A DNA stretch of 64,000 nt from Geobacter sp. (lineage in GTDB: Bacteria; Desulfobacterota; Desulfuromonadia; Geobacterales; Pseudopelobacteraceae), in assembly GCA_009885845.1 (NCBI GenBank), contig VFJW01000005.1, positions 1 through 64,000 on the forward strand, written 5' to 3'. Positions 18,004 to 26,379 of this stretch are shown piece after piece. The notes beneath the pieces were generated by a model, which saw only the letters and a list, made by a program, of their open reading frames with translations, made no database searches and was not told the DNA's origin. Each line of letters starts with the position of its first letter. The stretch's first letter is position 1. Both the position numbers and the translations under genes were made by a program.

Positions 18004-18222
18004 CAGCGTTGTCCGGTTTGGTTTATGCTTACGTCCCGTAGGGATAGAATGTAGGTAGACGGGGAATTCATTCCCCGGTCATTGCGGCAAAACATCATCA
18101 CGTCACGTACGTGACGTGGGTAAAAATGGCATCTCATCCGGGGGATAAATCCCCCGGCTACAGTCGGACGCCCCTAACGGGGCTTAAAATCCTGAGTGCA
18201 AAGACCAAACCGGACACTGCTG
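18004..18222. mobile_element. MITE-like non-coding element with 9-bp target duplication
   Basis: A 219-bp element with 19-bp terminal inverted repeats. CAGCGTTGTCCGGTTTGGT on the left matches the reverse complement of the right end (CAGCAGTGTCCGGTTTGGT) at 17 of 19 positions. It is flanked by a perfect 9-bp direct repeat, GATCGTTGT (17995-18003 and 18223-18231), the expected target duplication. Inside are several hairpins: GGGGAAT/ATTCCCC, a self-complementary ACGTCACGTACGTGACGT, CCGGGGGATaaATCCCCCGG and GCCCCtaacGGGGC. No reading frame of useful length is present. It would need a transposase supplied elsewhere. Confidence 0.8.
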
Positions 18223-18325
18223 GATCGTTGTAATTGATTTAATTCGATCGTAGTTGTCATTTGATATTATATGTATTACTATTGCAAAAAAGTATTACAA
18301 TATCTAATGGGTAGGAGATGTTGTC

Positions 18326-18574
18326 ATGATTTCTACTGTAACCACCAAGGGACAGATAACAATACCGGCCACTATCAGATCCTACTTCCACATCAAACCA
18401 AACGACAAGATAGATTTCATCATTGACAACGAGCGCATCATTGTTATTCCGATTAAAACTCTTAAAGAACTTCGGGGTTCTGTCACGGCTACTGGACACG
18501 TTGCCGATTTTGCGAGCGAACGGCAATTGGCGAAAGATGTTATGGCAAAGAGGATATCCGAGGAGTTTGTATGA
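18326..18574 (+). CDS. AbrB/MazE-type antitoxin (VapB-like)
   Basis: An 82-residue protein starting MISTVTTKGQITIPATIRSY, the classic swapped-hairpin AbrB DNA-binding fold (V(T/S).KGQ(I/V)(T/V)(I/L)P..IR). The variable C-terminal half would wrap and inhibit the toxin. GTAGGAG precedes ATG. It overlaps the PIN toxin gene by 4 nt (ATGA), the usual antitoxin-first coupling. The operon is probably autoregulated. Confidence 0.9.
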   Translation: MISTVTTKGQITIPATIRSYFHIKPNDKIDFIIDNERIIVIPIKTLKELRGSVTATGHVADFASERQLAKDVMAKRISEEFV

Positions 18575-18981
18575 ATAAATGTTTTGTGGATACAAACCTC
18601 TTTATTCGATATCTGACCAACGATGATCCGTTGTTGGCAGACAAGGTGGAAAAACTTTTGGACGAAGCTTCGTCCGGCGTTGTGGCTTTGGTCACCACGG
18701 AACTGGTGATTGCTGAAATTATATGGGTTCTGGAGTCATCATATAGTCTGACTCATGTGCAGATTGCGCCATTGATAAGAGGCATTCTTGCAACATCAGG
18801 GCTCGAAACTATAAACGGGGAAATTGTCGGTCGTGCCCTTGTGTTGTACGAACTAAAAAACATAGATTTTGTTGATTCGTATATTGTGGCATTAATGGAA
18901 AAGCAAGGAATTAAAGATATCTACTCATACGATCGGAAACATCTTTCAAGAGTTACAAGCATCAATAGAAAAGAACCGTGA
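18571..18981 (+). CDS. PIN-domain ribonuclease toxin (VapC-like)
   Basis: A 136-residue PIN domain protein. Acidic active-site residues can be seen in FVDTNLFIRYL (Asp near the N-terminus), TTELVIAEIIWVL (Glu) and IDFVDSYIVALM (Asp), and the protein ends with a helix and basic tail. VapC-type toxins are Mg-dependent endoribonucleases that cut tRNA or rRNA. It is coupled to the AbrB-type antitoxin upstream. The module sits between the permease/TPR pair and the ATPase of the same exporter, next to a MITE. Confidence 0.9.
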   Translation: MNKCFVDTNLFIRYLTNDDPLLADKVEKLLDEASSGVVALVTTELVIAEIIWVLESSYSLTHVQIAPLIRGILATSGLETINGEIVGRALVLYELKNIDFVDSYIVALMEKQGIKDIYSYDRKHLSRVTSINRKEP

Positions 18982-19007
18982 AGTGAATCTGACTGGAGTG
19001 ATGAATT

Positions 19008-19922
19008 ATGAACGCCATTGAGATAACGGGGCTGTGTAAACAGTTTACCGGAAAGCGAATGACAAAGGTCGATGCCCTGAAGGGTCTTGACCTCACTATT
19101 GCCGCAGGTGAAATATTCGGCTTTCTCGGACCGAATGGCGCCGGAAAGAGCACTACCATCAAACTGGTTATGGGTCTGTTACGGCCTACCTCCGGCACAG
19201 CAAAAATTATGGGGATGGATGTCGGTCAGGCCGAATCGCGTCGCAACGTCGGCTATCTTCCGGAAAATCCGGCCTTCTACGATTATTTGAGCGCTGAGGA
19301 GTACGTTGCTTTTGTCGGATCTCAATTCAGGATGGAAAAGGCTCTGCTGGCTCGTCGTTCGGAGGAGGTGCTGACGCGGCTGGATCTGTGGGAGGCCCGC
19401 AAACGCCCTATGCGCGGCTACAGCAAGGGGATGGTGCAGCGGGTCGGCCTCGCACAGGCACTGATTCATGATCCCGATGTTTATATTCTGGATGAACCGA
19501 TGAGTGGTCTGGACCCGATTGGCCGGGCACTGGTAAAGGAGATCATTCTTGATCTTAAGAAACGGGGCAAGTGCGTCTTTTTCAGTACCCATATCACCGA
19601 CGACGTTGAAAAAGTTTGTGATCGTGTGGGGATTATTGCCAACGGGGTGCTGAAATCAGTTCATGCGGTTGATGAACTGCTACAGCATGGAATTGAAGGG
19701 TATTATGTTCAGGTCGCCAACTGTCCAGATGATCTTATCTGTGAGTATGCTAAGCAAGGTAATAACTCAATGCCAGTTGACCAGATATTTGTATCTCGAC
19801 AGCAGTATCAGGAGTGCATGGAAAAACTTTTTGCGGTTGGAAGCTCGGTCGTCTTTATAGAGCCTAAACGAAAAAATCTTGAAGCTTTTTTTCTGGATGT
19901 TGTAGCCAATAATAAACTATGA
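19008..19922 (+). CDS. ABC transporter ATP-binding protein (exporter, XapD-like)
   Basis: A 304-residue ABC ATPase. Walker A is GPNGAGKSTT, the Q-loop region follows, the signature is YSKGMVQRVGLAQAL (a variant of LSGGQ), Walker B is VYILDEPMSGLDP, and the switch His is in FFSTHI. The C-terminal ~90 residues are not part of the core fold. It belongs to the CcmA/NatA type that pairs with ABC-2 permeases such as the one at 16339. A second, decayed copy of its first ~130 bases occurs at 50237. It overlaps the next gene by 4 nt. In Geobacter the equivalent ATPase near pilA has been linked to an extracellular anchoring polysaccharide (xap). Confidence 0.88.
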   Translation: MNAIEITGLCKQFTGKRMTKVDALKGLDLTIAAGEIFGFLGPNGAGKSTTIKLVMGLLRPTSGTAKIMGMDVGQAESRRNVGYLPENPAFYDYLSAEEYVAFVGSQFRMEKALLARRSEEVLTRLDLWEARKRPMRGYSKGMVQRVGLAQALIHDPDVYILDEPMSGLDPIGRALVKEIILDLKKRGKCVFFSTHITDDVEKVCDRVGIIANGVLKSVHAVDELLQHGIEGYYVQVANCPDDLICEYAKQGNNSMPVDQIFVSRQQYQECMEKLFAVGSSVVFIEPKRKNLEAFFLDVVANNKL

Positions 19923-21658
19923 TCCTCTCGTTACGCTACCGTTATCTCTGCCTGCTTTTTATCGTCCTTGCCATTTACTATCCTGCATTACAGAATCCCT
20001 TTAACCCGATGGACGATATGGCAATTGCCACTTGGCTCATCAATCTGGAACCGGCGTCGATTATTCAGGACATCTTTAAAATTGACGGAAATTATTTCCG
20101 GCCGATCTTGACTGTTAGCTATGTTGCGGACAAGTACCTTTGGGGAATTTCTCCCAGTTTCATGCATTTGGAAAATATTCTTGTCCATGCCGCCAATGTT
20201 ATGCTGTTGTTTTCAATCGCTGCCAGAATATATCGGAAAATCGGTATTGAGTCGGTTCATCCGGCATTTGCGGCCGGCCTTCTCTTTGCTTTACATCCGG
20301 TAAATACCGAGTCGGTCAACTGGATTGCCGGGAGGAGCGATCTGCTGGCTGGTTGCTTCTTTCTTGCGGCGTTCCTGCTTCTGGTGATTGCTCTGGAACG
20401 TGACAATCTGTATATCTGTGGCGGTTCCTTTTTTTTGATGCTGCTGGGGGTGCTCGCCAAGGAAACAGCCCTATTTTTTATGCCATCCGCGCTAATTCTC
20501 ATTTTTTGTTATGATGGTCGTGTCAGACTGTCATCTGACGACCTCAGACGGAGGTTGCGGGACCGCTGCGGATTTTATCTAGTATTTCTATCCGCTCCGG
20601 CGGCCTATTTCGGATTCAGGTTTTTGCTGAATCCGACACGGGATCCGGGACTGAGTCTGTTGCGGCAGACTGTTGCAGACAGCAGTGATGATCTTTTTAA
20701 TTCAATTGTAGTGCTCCTGAGCGGAACCGGCTTTTATGTTAAAAAGCTGATATGGCCATTTCCACTTAATTTCGCAATCTTTCAGGTTCCGGGGTATTAT
20801 GTCTGGGCTGGGATAGTGGCATTATGCCTGATAGTTTATTTTGTACATCGGCGCGACACCGTTGCAGCATGCTACCTGATGTCCTTCACGGTGCTCCTGT
20901 CCGCTCTGCTGGCGCTTGTGGTACGCCCTGGGTGGACTCCGGTGGCAGAACGCTATCTCTATATTCCGTCGGCATGTTTCGCCCTTGGAATCTCGGCGAG
21001 CGTTTATCGCCAGGTTGCCGTCTGCCGGTTTTACCGCTTTGTCATGCCGGTGCTGGTTGTTTTTTTTATTGTAATGGCCGGGAGTGTGATGGTCAGAAAT
21101 CTGATCTGGCAGGACAATATCCGGCTTTTCCAGGATGTGGTGAAGAAGTCTCCAGATTTTCCCTTTGCCCGCTCCGTTCTGGCCGGCCTGCTTCTGGAAA
21201 CCGGTCGGACCGAGGAAGGGTCGGTGATGATCCGGGAGAACATCGCTCCGCCTGGGCTGCGTAATGCCGATTTTCTCGATCTGAAGCGGGCCGAGCTGCT
21301 GATGAGTGAAGGTCGCTACCCGGAAGCCCGCAGCATGATCTTAGAAAACCGCCGCAAAGGTGGGCAACTCTATTATGAATTTCAGAAACTACTGCTCAAG
21401 GTAGATCTGAAGTTGCTTGATTCGCTGGCGGGAGAAGGACGACTGACACTTCGGGGTGAGATAACCATGACTTATGAAGAGCTTGTCAATGTTACCGGAG
21501 ACCCCTTCTACTTATATCAATTCGGGCTTTTTTACATGAGGGAAGGCGACCGTGTAAAGGCGGGCCGCAATTTTCGCCTAGCCGCCGAAAGGGCGCCTCA
21601 AAACGCCACTTACAAATTGGCGGCCGGGAAGCTTGCCGCAAAAATGGCGACACCATGA
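19919..21658 (+). CDS. PMT/TMTC-like membrane glycosyltransferase with TPR tail
   Basis: A 579-residue protein with about ten to twelve membrane segments, then a soluble C-terminal tail of TPR-like helices from about residue 420. An acidic pair sits in the first periplasmic loop (NPMDDMAIATWLI). The motif HPVNTESVNWIAGRSDLLAG is characteristic of TMTC-type GT-C proteins. GT-C enzymes use polyprenyl-phosphate sugars as donors and act on the periplasmic side. The next gene encodes a UbiA/DPPR synthase-like enzyme that could make such a donor. The acceptor is unknown; the pilus subunits encoded upstream or a glycan are both possible. Confidence 0.8.
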   Translation: MILSLRYRYLCLLFIVLAIYYPALQNPFNPMDDMAIATWLINLEPASIIQDIFKIDGNYFRPILTVSYVADKYLWGISPSFMHLENILVHAANVMLLFSIAARIYRKIGIESVHPAFAAGLLFALHPVNTESVNWIAGRSDLLAGCFFLAAFLLLVIALERDNLYICGGSFFLMLLGVLAKETALFFMPSALILIFCYDGRVRLSSDDLRRRLRDRCGFYLVFLSAPAAYFGFRFLLNPTRDPGLSLLRQTVADSSDDLFNSIVVLLSGTGFYVKKLIWPFPLNFAIFQVPGYYVWAGIVALCLIVYFVHRRDTVAACYLMSFTVLLSALLALVVRPGWTPVAERYLYIPSACFALGISASVYRQVAVCRFYRFVMPVLVVFFIVMAGSVMVRNLIWQDNIRLFQDVVKKSPDFPFARSVLAGLLLETGRTEEGSVMIRENIAPPGLRNADFLDLKRAELLMSEGRYPEARSMILENRRKGGQLYYEFQKLLLKVDLKLLDSLAGEGRLTLRGEITMTYEELVNVTGDPFYLYQFGLFYMREGDRVKAGRNFRLAAERAPQNATYKLAAGKLAAKMATP

Positions 21659-22500
21659 GAACTCCGGACTTTGTCAGATTACTGAGGCCGGGCCAGTGGG
21701 TGAAAAATATACTACTGTTTTTCCCCCCCTTTCTTGCGGGTACTCTCTTTCGTGACGGGGTTCTTGCCTCCGGTTTACTGCCGTTTATGTCGTTAAGTCT
21801 GGCTTCCAGCTGCGTCTATGTCTGCAACGACTACCTTGACCGCGAACAAGACCGCCTCCATCCGCGCAAATGTCACCGTCCTGTTGCTGCTGGCAAAATT
21901 GGATTTCGCGGCGTATCGGCCATAATAGCTGTGCTCCTGATTCTGGTCTTGACACTCTCACTTCAGCAGCCGGTGGCTGAACGCTGGTTTCTGGCGGCCT
22001 ATTTGGTTCTGTCTCTGCTGTATGCGGTAAAGCTGAGAAATGAGCCGCTTGTTGATATATTTTGTATCGCACTGCTCTTTCTCCTTCGGCTTGAATACGG
22101 CGGGACGGTATTCGGGATTACTATTTCTTCCTGGCTCTTTCTTACGGTTCTTTTTCTCGCCCTGTTTCTAAGTGCCGGCAAGCGGCTGAATGAACATATC
22201 GAACTGGCGTCTGGCGCGGTAGCACAGCGTGTCTCACTGAGAGGTTATCCCGAAGGATTTCTTGCCGGAACGATGAATATGACCGGTGCTGCAGTGCTTG
22301 TTACGTACTCCATGTATTGTATACCCCGGCCCGTGTTGATCTACTCCGTTCCCCTCTGCTGTTTTGGCCTTTTTCGGTTGCTGTTGCGTACACAGTCAGG
22401 GAAGGGGGGGGATCCGACCGAGTCCCTGTTCAAGGATGGCTGGCTTTTTGCGGTCGGCCTGCTTTGGGTTCTAATGGTCGGTTGGGTCATCTACCGGTGA
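21655..22500 (+). CDS. UbiA-family prenyltransferase, decaprenyl-phosphate phosphoribosyltransferase-like
   Basis: A 281-residue polytopic membrane protein. The motif NDYLDREQDRLHPRKCHRPVAAG matches the first Asp-rich site of the DPPR-synthase branch of UbiA (NDxxDxxxDxxHPxKxxRPxAxG). DPPR synthases transfer phosphoribose to polyprenyl phosphate, the first step to lipid-linked ribose or arabinose. The second motif region SAGKRLNEHIEL also fits. The gene overlaps both neighbours by 4 nt, so it is translationally coupled to the GT-C gene and the following GT2 gene. The activity is inferred from motif similarity. Confidence 0.8.
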   Translation: MRTPDFVRLLRPGQWVKNILLFFPPFLAGTLFRDGVLASGLLPFMSLSLASSCVYVCNDYLDREQDRLHPRKCHRPVAAGKIGFRGVSAIIAVLLILVLTLSLQQPVAERWFLAAYLVLSLLYAVKLRNEPLVDIFCIALLFLLRLEYGGTVFGITISSWLFLTVLFLALFLSAGKRLNEHIELASGAVAQRVSLRGYPEGFLAGTMNMTGAAVLVTYSMYCIPRPVLIYSVPLCCFGLFRLLLRTQSGKGGDPTESLFKDGWLFAVGLLWVLMVGWVIYR

Positions 22501-23540
22501 AAGTCTATATTGTTATCGTTAATTATAATGGCTGGCGGGATACTGTTGAATGCCTTGAAAGTGTGTTCCGACTCGAGTTTACCCGCTACAGTGTGGTTGT
22601 CTGTGACAACGGCTCCAGTGACGGATCTCTGGAGCGTATCAGGGAATGGGCCGAAACGGGGGCCGGGCAATCTTGTCGTGGGGCAGATACTGTTCAAAAC
22701 CTAACCAGTCCACCGGTGGACAAGCCGATCCCGCATCAGGTGTACTCACGTAGCGAGGCAGAGGCAGGGGGGAGAGCCGATTCTGATCCTCCTCTCGTGC
22801 TGATCGATTGCGGCGAAAACCTGGGTTTTGGCGGAGGCAACAACGTGGGGCTCCGGTATGCCCTGTCCCGGAATACATTTTCTCATGCCTGGTTGTTGAA
22901 TAATGATACTGTGGTGGCACGGAAGGCCTTGTCCCTGCTCGTTGCACGGATGGAGGAAGAGTCCGGAGCCGGAATGTGCGGCTCCACTCTGCTTCTGTAT
23001 GACAATCCGGAGCAAGTCCAGGCGCAAGGTGGAGGATATTATTGCAAGTGGATCGGACTTCCTTGGCACCTGGGAAGGCTCAGAACTGTTAATAATTTGG
23101 CAGGAAAAGAGTCAGTCGAGCGCTGGATGAATTACGTGGTCGGTGCGTCACTGCTCGTCTCCAAACAATTTCTGTTAACGGTAGGTCTCATGGAAGAGGA
23201 TTTTTTTCTCTATTTTGAGGAGCTCGACTGGGCATTACGTGCAAAGGGACTCTTCACACTTGCCTACGCACCGGAAAGTGTTGTGTATCACAAGATTGGT
23301 GCAAGCATCGGCACCAGCAGCAATCCGGCAGCAAAAAGTTTTACCTGTGATTATTATAACGTCAGGAACCGGCTCTTCTTTACCCGTAAGTACTATCCCC
23401 ATGCGCTTCCGTCAATATATGCAACGTTGGTAGTTGCGCTCCTGATCAGGGCGCTGTACGGAAAGTGGGAGCGCGTGGCTATGATTTGGCGGCTTATAAT
23501 CGCCGGCGTATCGAGGCCGGTTTCACAGGTGCCTCAATGA
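22497..23540 (+). CDS. GT2 family glycosyltransferase, rhamnosyltransferase-like
   Basis: A 347-residue GT-A fold enzyme. It begins KVYIVIVNYNGWRDTVECLES, with VVVCDNGSSDGS and ENLGFGGGNNVGL, then the metal-binding position LLNNDT and FFLYFEELDWALRAK. These are the features of the RfbN/WbbL-type rhamnosyltransferases. GTG 22497 was chosen since it overlaps the upstream stop (GTGA) and starts exactly at the fold; the frame extends upstream without a plausible start. About 50 low-conservation residues are inserted after the first motif (RGADTVQNLTSPPVDKPIPH). Cytoplasmic; adds a sugar to a growing lipid-linked glycan. Confidence 0.87.
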   Translation: MKVYIVIVNYNGWRDTVECLESVFRLEFTRYSVVVCDNGSSDGSLERIREWAETGAGQSCRGADTVQNLTSPPVDKPIPHQVYSRSEAEAGGRADSDPPLVLIDCGENLGFGGGNNVGLRYALSRNTFSHAWLLNNDTVVARKALSLLVARMEEESGAGMCGSTLLLYDNPEQVQAQGGGYYCKWIGLPWHLGRLRTVNNLAGKESVERWMNYVVGASLLVSKQFLLTVGLMEEDFFLYFEELDWALRAKGLFTLAYAPESVVYHKIGASIGTSSNPAAKSFTCDYYNVRNRLFFTRKYYPHALPSIYATLVVALLIRALYGKWERVAMIWRLIIAGVSRPVSQVPQ

Positions 23541-24322
23541 AAATCTCGATTATCACGGTCAACTTAAACGGCAACCGATTCCTGCAGCAGGCGATTGACA
23601 GCGTCGTTGGCCAGAATTTCCCGGATATTGAGTATTTGATCATAGATGGCGGCTCCACTGACGGCAGTCTGACTACCATAACTAACGCCGCCGCACGGGA
23701 CGGACGAATAAAATGGATCAGCGGGCCGGACATGGGGATTGCAGATGCCATGAATAAGGGCATTTTACTTGCGACCGGAGACATCGTCGGAATGCTCCAT
23801 GCCGATGATTTTTATACTTCCGACGATGTACTAGGCATTGTTGATACCGCTTTTGCCGGTATGCCGACAGCAAAATGGGTCACGGGTGGAGCTTGTCTGG
23901 TCAATGAGTCCGGGGAATCCATCAGGAAAATTAGGGCGCGGCGTTATTCTTTCAGACGCCTGGTGCGCTCAAATATCATCATCCACCCCTCCACTTTTAT
24001 CCTGCGCCAGGCTCTTCTGGATGCAGGTGGATTCAACGCTACTTTTAAGTTTGCCATGGACTACGACTTATGGCTACGCTTGGGAAACTTTTCGGCACCG
24101 CTCTCTCTGGATGCCATTTTCTCCAGTTTTCGCATCCATGAGGGGAGCCTGTCGACAAAATATGCGGATTCAGCATTTGCGGAAGAGCAGCTGATCAGAA
24201 CCGATTACTTGAAGAGAAACGGATATTTGCTGTGGCCCCACAGATTGTTATATCTTCTGAAGAAGCCTCTTAACAGCCGGTTATACGCTCGTATCCGAAA
24301 CAGTACCTCCACTGCAGGGTGA
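23537..24322 (+). CDS. GT2 family glycosyltransferase (WcaA-like)
   Basis: A 261-residue GT-A enzyme. It opens MKISIITVNLNGNRFLQQAI, has DIEYLIIDGGSTDGS and the metal/nucleotide motif MLHADDFY, and the acceptor-side FAMDYDLWLRL. ATG 23537 overlaps the preceding stop (ATGA). This type is common in colanic acid and O-antigen clusters. The sugar specificity cannot be read. Confidence 0.87.
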   Translation: MKISIITVNLNGNRFLQQAIDSVVGQNFPDIEYLIIDGGSTDGSLTTITNAAARDGRIKWISGPDMGIADAMNKGILLATGDIVGMLHADDFYTSDDVLGIVDTAFAGMPTAKWVTGGACLVNESGESIRKIRARRYSFRRLVRSNIIIHPSTFILRQALLDAGGFNATFKFAMDYDLWLRLGNFSAPLSLDAIFSSFRIHEGSLSTKYADSAFAEEQLIRTDYLKRNGYLLWPHRLLYLLKKPLNSRLYARIRNSTSTAG

Positions 24323-25071
24323 TGGTAAAAGTTTCCGTCATCATACCCTGTTACAACATGGGCGGATATATCGACGAGGCTGTTGACTCAGCTCTTGCGC
24401 AAACTTTTACCGATATTGAGATCATTATCATCGATGACGGGTCCGACGATACGATGACAAAATCGAAGCTGCAGAATTATCTGCGCCCAAAGACCCGTGT
24501 GATCCACATGCAAAACAGCGGGGTTGCCGCCGCCCGAAACCGTGGAATCAGCGAGGCGACCGGGTGCTATATCCTTCCGCTTGATGCTGACGACCGGATC
24601 GCGCCGACATTTGTGGAAAAAGCCTGTTACGTTCTGGATGGCTGCCCGTCCGCAGGGATCGTTACGAGCAGGGTCGAACTCTTCGGAGAGGCGCACGGCG
24701 AGTGGAGGATGTCTCCGGATATTTCTTTGCCCCACATTCTGCTTGATAATCAGATTGTCTGTGCGTCACTGTTTCGCAAAAGTGACTGGCAAAAGACCGG
24801 CGGGTATGACATCGTCATGCATCATGGCTGGGAAGATTGGGACCTGTGGCTGAGGGTGCTGCAATTGGGAAGGGATGTCGTGCGTCTTCCGGAAATCCTT
24901 TTTTTCTATAGGATCAGGGGTGCATCTCGTGACCGTTCGCTCGGTTTTTATACAAAATGGCGGTTAATGGTACAGCTCATGCTTAACAACAGATGGTTGT
25001 ATTTGAAATATTGCTGCCATATTCTATGTGTCCTCATCAGTGGAACACGAAAACGTCCTGCGTCGATTTGA
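24322..25071 (+). CDS. GT2 family glycosyltransferase
   Basis: A 249-residue GT-A enzyme: VKVSVIIPCYNMGGYIDEAV, IEIIIIDDGSDD, the conserved GVAAARNRGI, the DxD-type PLDADDRI and the catalytic-side GWEDWDLWLRVLQ. Start ATG 24322 lies next to the upstream TGA; a GTG at 24319 is also in frame. It is followed within 10 nt by the Wzm permease gene. Confidence 0.86.
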   Translation: MVKVSVIIPCYNMGGYIDEAVDSALAQTFTDIEIIIIDDGSDDTMTKSKLQNYLRPKTRVIHMQNSGVAAARNRGISEATGCYILPLDADDRIAPTFVEKACYVLDGCPSAGIVTSRVELFGEAHGEWRMSPDISLPHILLDNQIVCASLFRKSDWQKTGGYDIVMHHGWEDWDLWLRVLQLGRDVVRLPEILFFYRIRGASRDRSLGFYTKWRLMVQLMLNNRWLYLKYCCHILCVLISGTRKRPASI

Positions 25072-25077
25072 ATCATT

Positions 25078-25971
25078 TTGATGGCCATTTTTGAGTATAT
25101 CTGGTCGGGAAGCATGAAACAGAAAGAAATTATGATCAGAGAAGAAATGATACAACAGGAACTACTGATCGAACCGAATCGTCCGGTGCTCCACTACTGG
25201 CGTGATGTGTGGCGATATCGGGAGCTGTTCTGGTTTCTTGTCTGGCGCGACATTCTGGTACGCTACAAGCAGACGGTGGTCGGAGTTGCCTGGAGTGTCA
25301 TCCGGCCGCTTGCGACCATGCTCGCCTTCACCGTTGTGTTCGGGCTGCTGGCGAAACTGCCGTCGGATGGGGTGCCATACCCGCTGCTGGTCTTTGCGGC
25401 GATGCTGCCGTGGAACTTTTTTGCCAATGCGCTTTCGGAAAGTTCCGGCGCCCTCGTCGGAAATGCCAATCTTCTGACCAAAATTTATTTTCCCCGCATC
25501 ATCATACCGTTCAGCAGTATCATCGTCAGTTTGATAGATTTTGCAATTTCATTGGTCATTATGGCGGGTATCATGATCTGGTACGGTTATCAGCCTGACT
25601 GGCGCGTAGCTACATTGCCGATCTTTCTGCTGTTGGCTTTTCTTCCGGTGGCAGGCGCAGGCCTCTGGTTTTCGGCCTTGAATGTCAAGTATCGGGACTT
25701 CCGTTATGTAGTGCCATTCATGCTGCAGTTTGGTTTGTATGTTTCACCGGTTGGATTTGCCAGCAGCATAGTTCCTGAAAAATGGCGTCTGCTGTATGCT
25801 CTGAATCCGATGGTGGGAGTGATTGATGGTTTCAGATGGGCCTTGCTGAAGGGGACTGTTGAATTGCACTGGCTGGGACTTGCATTATCAACAGCATTGT
25901 CACTGCTTCTACTGGTGACAGGTCTCTGGTTTTTCAGGAAAACCGAGCGTATACTGGCGGATGTGATATAA
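25078..25971 (+). CDS. wzm: Polysaccharide ABC exporter permease (Wzm-like)
   Basis: A 297-residue ABC-2 permease with an N-terminal cytoplasmic helix region (RYRELFWFLVWRDILVRYKQTVVGVAWSVIRP), the hallmark of Wzm/KpsM/TagG exporters, followed by six membrane segments. It pairs with the Wzt ATPase encoded at 26380 to move an undecaprenyl-linked glycan across the inner membrane. An ATG at 25111 (MKQKEIMIREEM) is an alternative start. Between it and wzt lies a nucleotidyltransferase/HEPN toxin-antitoxin remnant. Confidence 0.9.
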   Translation: MMAIFEYIWSGSMKQKEIMIREEMIQQELLIEPNRPVLHYWRDVWRYRELFWFLVWRDILVRYKQTVVGVAWSVIRPLATMLAFTVVFGLLAKLPSDGVPYPLLVFAAMLPWNFFANALSESSGALVGNANLLTKIYFPRIIIPFSSIIVSLIDFAISLVIMAGIMIWYGYQPDWRVATLPIFLLLAFLPVAGAGLWFSALNVKYRDFRYVVPFMLQFGLYVSPVGFASSIVPEKWRLLYALNPMVGVIDGFRWALLKGTVELHWLGLALSTALSLLLLVTGLWFFRKTERILADVI

Positions 25972-25993
25972 CGGGCGGAGGAGGGTTGTTATT

Positions 25994-26284
25994 ATGACAA
26001 AAGAACAAATTCTTGATTTTTTGAGGCAGCATAAGCAGGAAATGAATGACCGTTTTGGTGTTACAAAGATCGGACTATTTGGCAGCTATGTCCGTGGAGA
26101 GGCTCGGGAGGATTCGGATATTGATATTGCAGTCGAATTGGAGGGAGACAGGTTGTTTAGAAAGTTCTTCGCCCTTGAATTGTTTTTAAAATCAAACCTG
26201 CAAAAAGATGTTGATCTAGGCATTGAATCTACTTTGAAACCAATAGTTAGAGAGCGTGTTGCCAAGGAGATTCAATATGCCTGA
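25994..26284 (+). CDS. MNT-type nucleotidyltransferase, MntA-like antitoxin
   Basis: A 96-residue minimal nucleotidyltransferase. The motif IGLFGSYVRGEAREDSDIDIAVEL contains GSxxRG and the catalytic DxD. MntA proteins neutralise HEPN ribonuclease toxins by AMPylating them. GGAGGAGGG precedes the ATG. Its stop overlaps the start of a HEPN remnant. It has no evident link to the polysaccharide genes on either side and interrupts the wzm-wzt pair. Confidence 0.88.
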   Translation: MTKEQILDFLRQHKQEMNDRFGVTKIGLFGSYVRGEAREDSDIDIAVELEGDRLFRKFFALELFLKSNLQKDVDLGIESTLKPIVRERVAKEIQYA

Positions 26285-26375
26285 ACGAAGTCAGGAGCTG
26301 TTTTTGATGGATATTGTTGAAAATGAACTTGAGCCTTTAAAAAGTCAGATAAAAATTATTTTGGCATCACTTTAG
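26277..26375 (+). pseudogene. HEPN (DUF86) toxin with large internal deletion
   Basis: A 32-residue frame beginning MPERSQELFLMDIVE, the typical N-terminus of HEPN toxins partnered with MNT antitoxins. It jumps straight to a tail NELEPLKSQIKIILASL that resembles the C-terminal helix of the same family (usually about 110-140 residues in all). The central part with the RX4-6H catalytic motif is absent, while the reading frame is kept. The start overlaps the antitoxin gene by 8 nt. Product: probably inactive. Confidence 0.65.
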
Positions 26376-26379
26376 TAGT

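Noticed and set aside
18004-18222. Multi-hairpin region considered as a CRISPR array or riboswitch
   Set aside because: No regular spacers or repeated units; terminal inverted repeats and a 9-bp target duplication show a transposable element.
22317-22496. Longer N-terminus for the GT2 gene at 22497
   Set aside because: It overlaps the DPPR-synthase-like gene and lacks a ribosome site; the GT-A fold starts exactly at GTG 22497.
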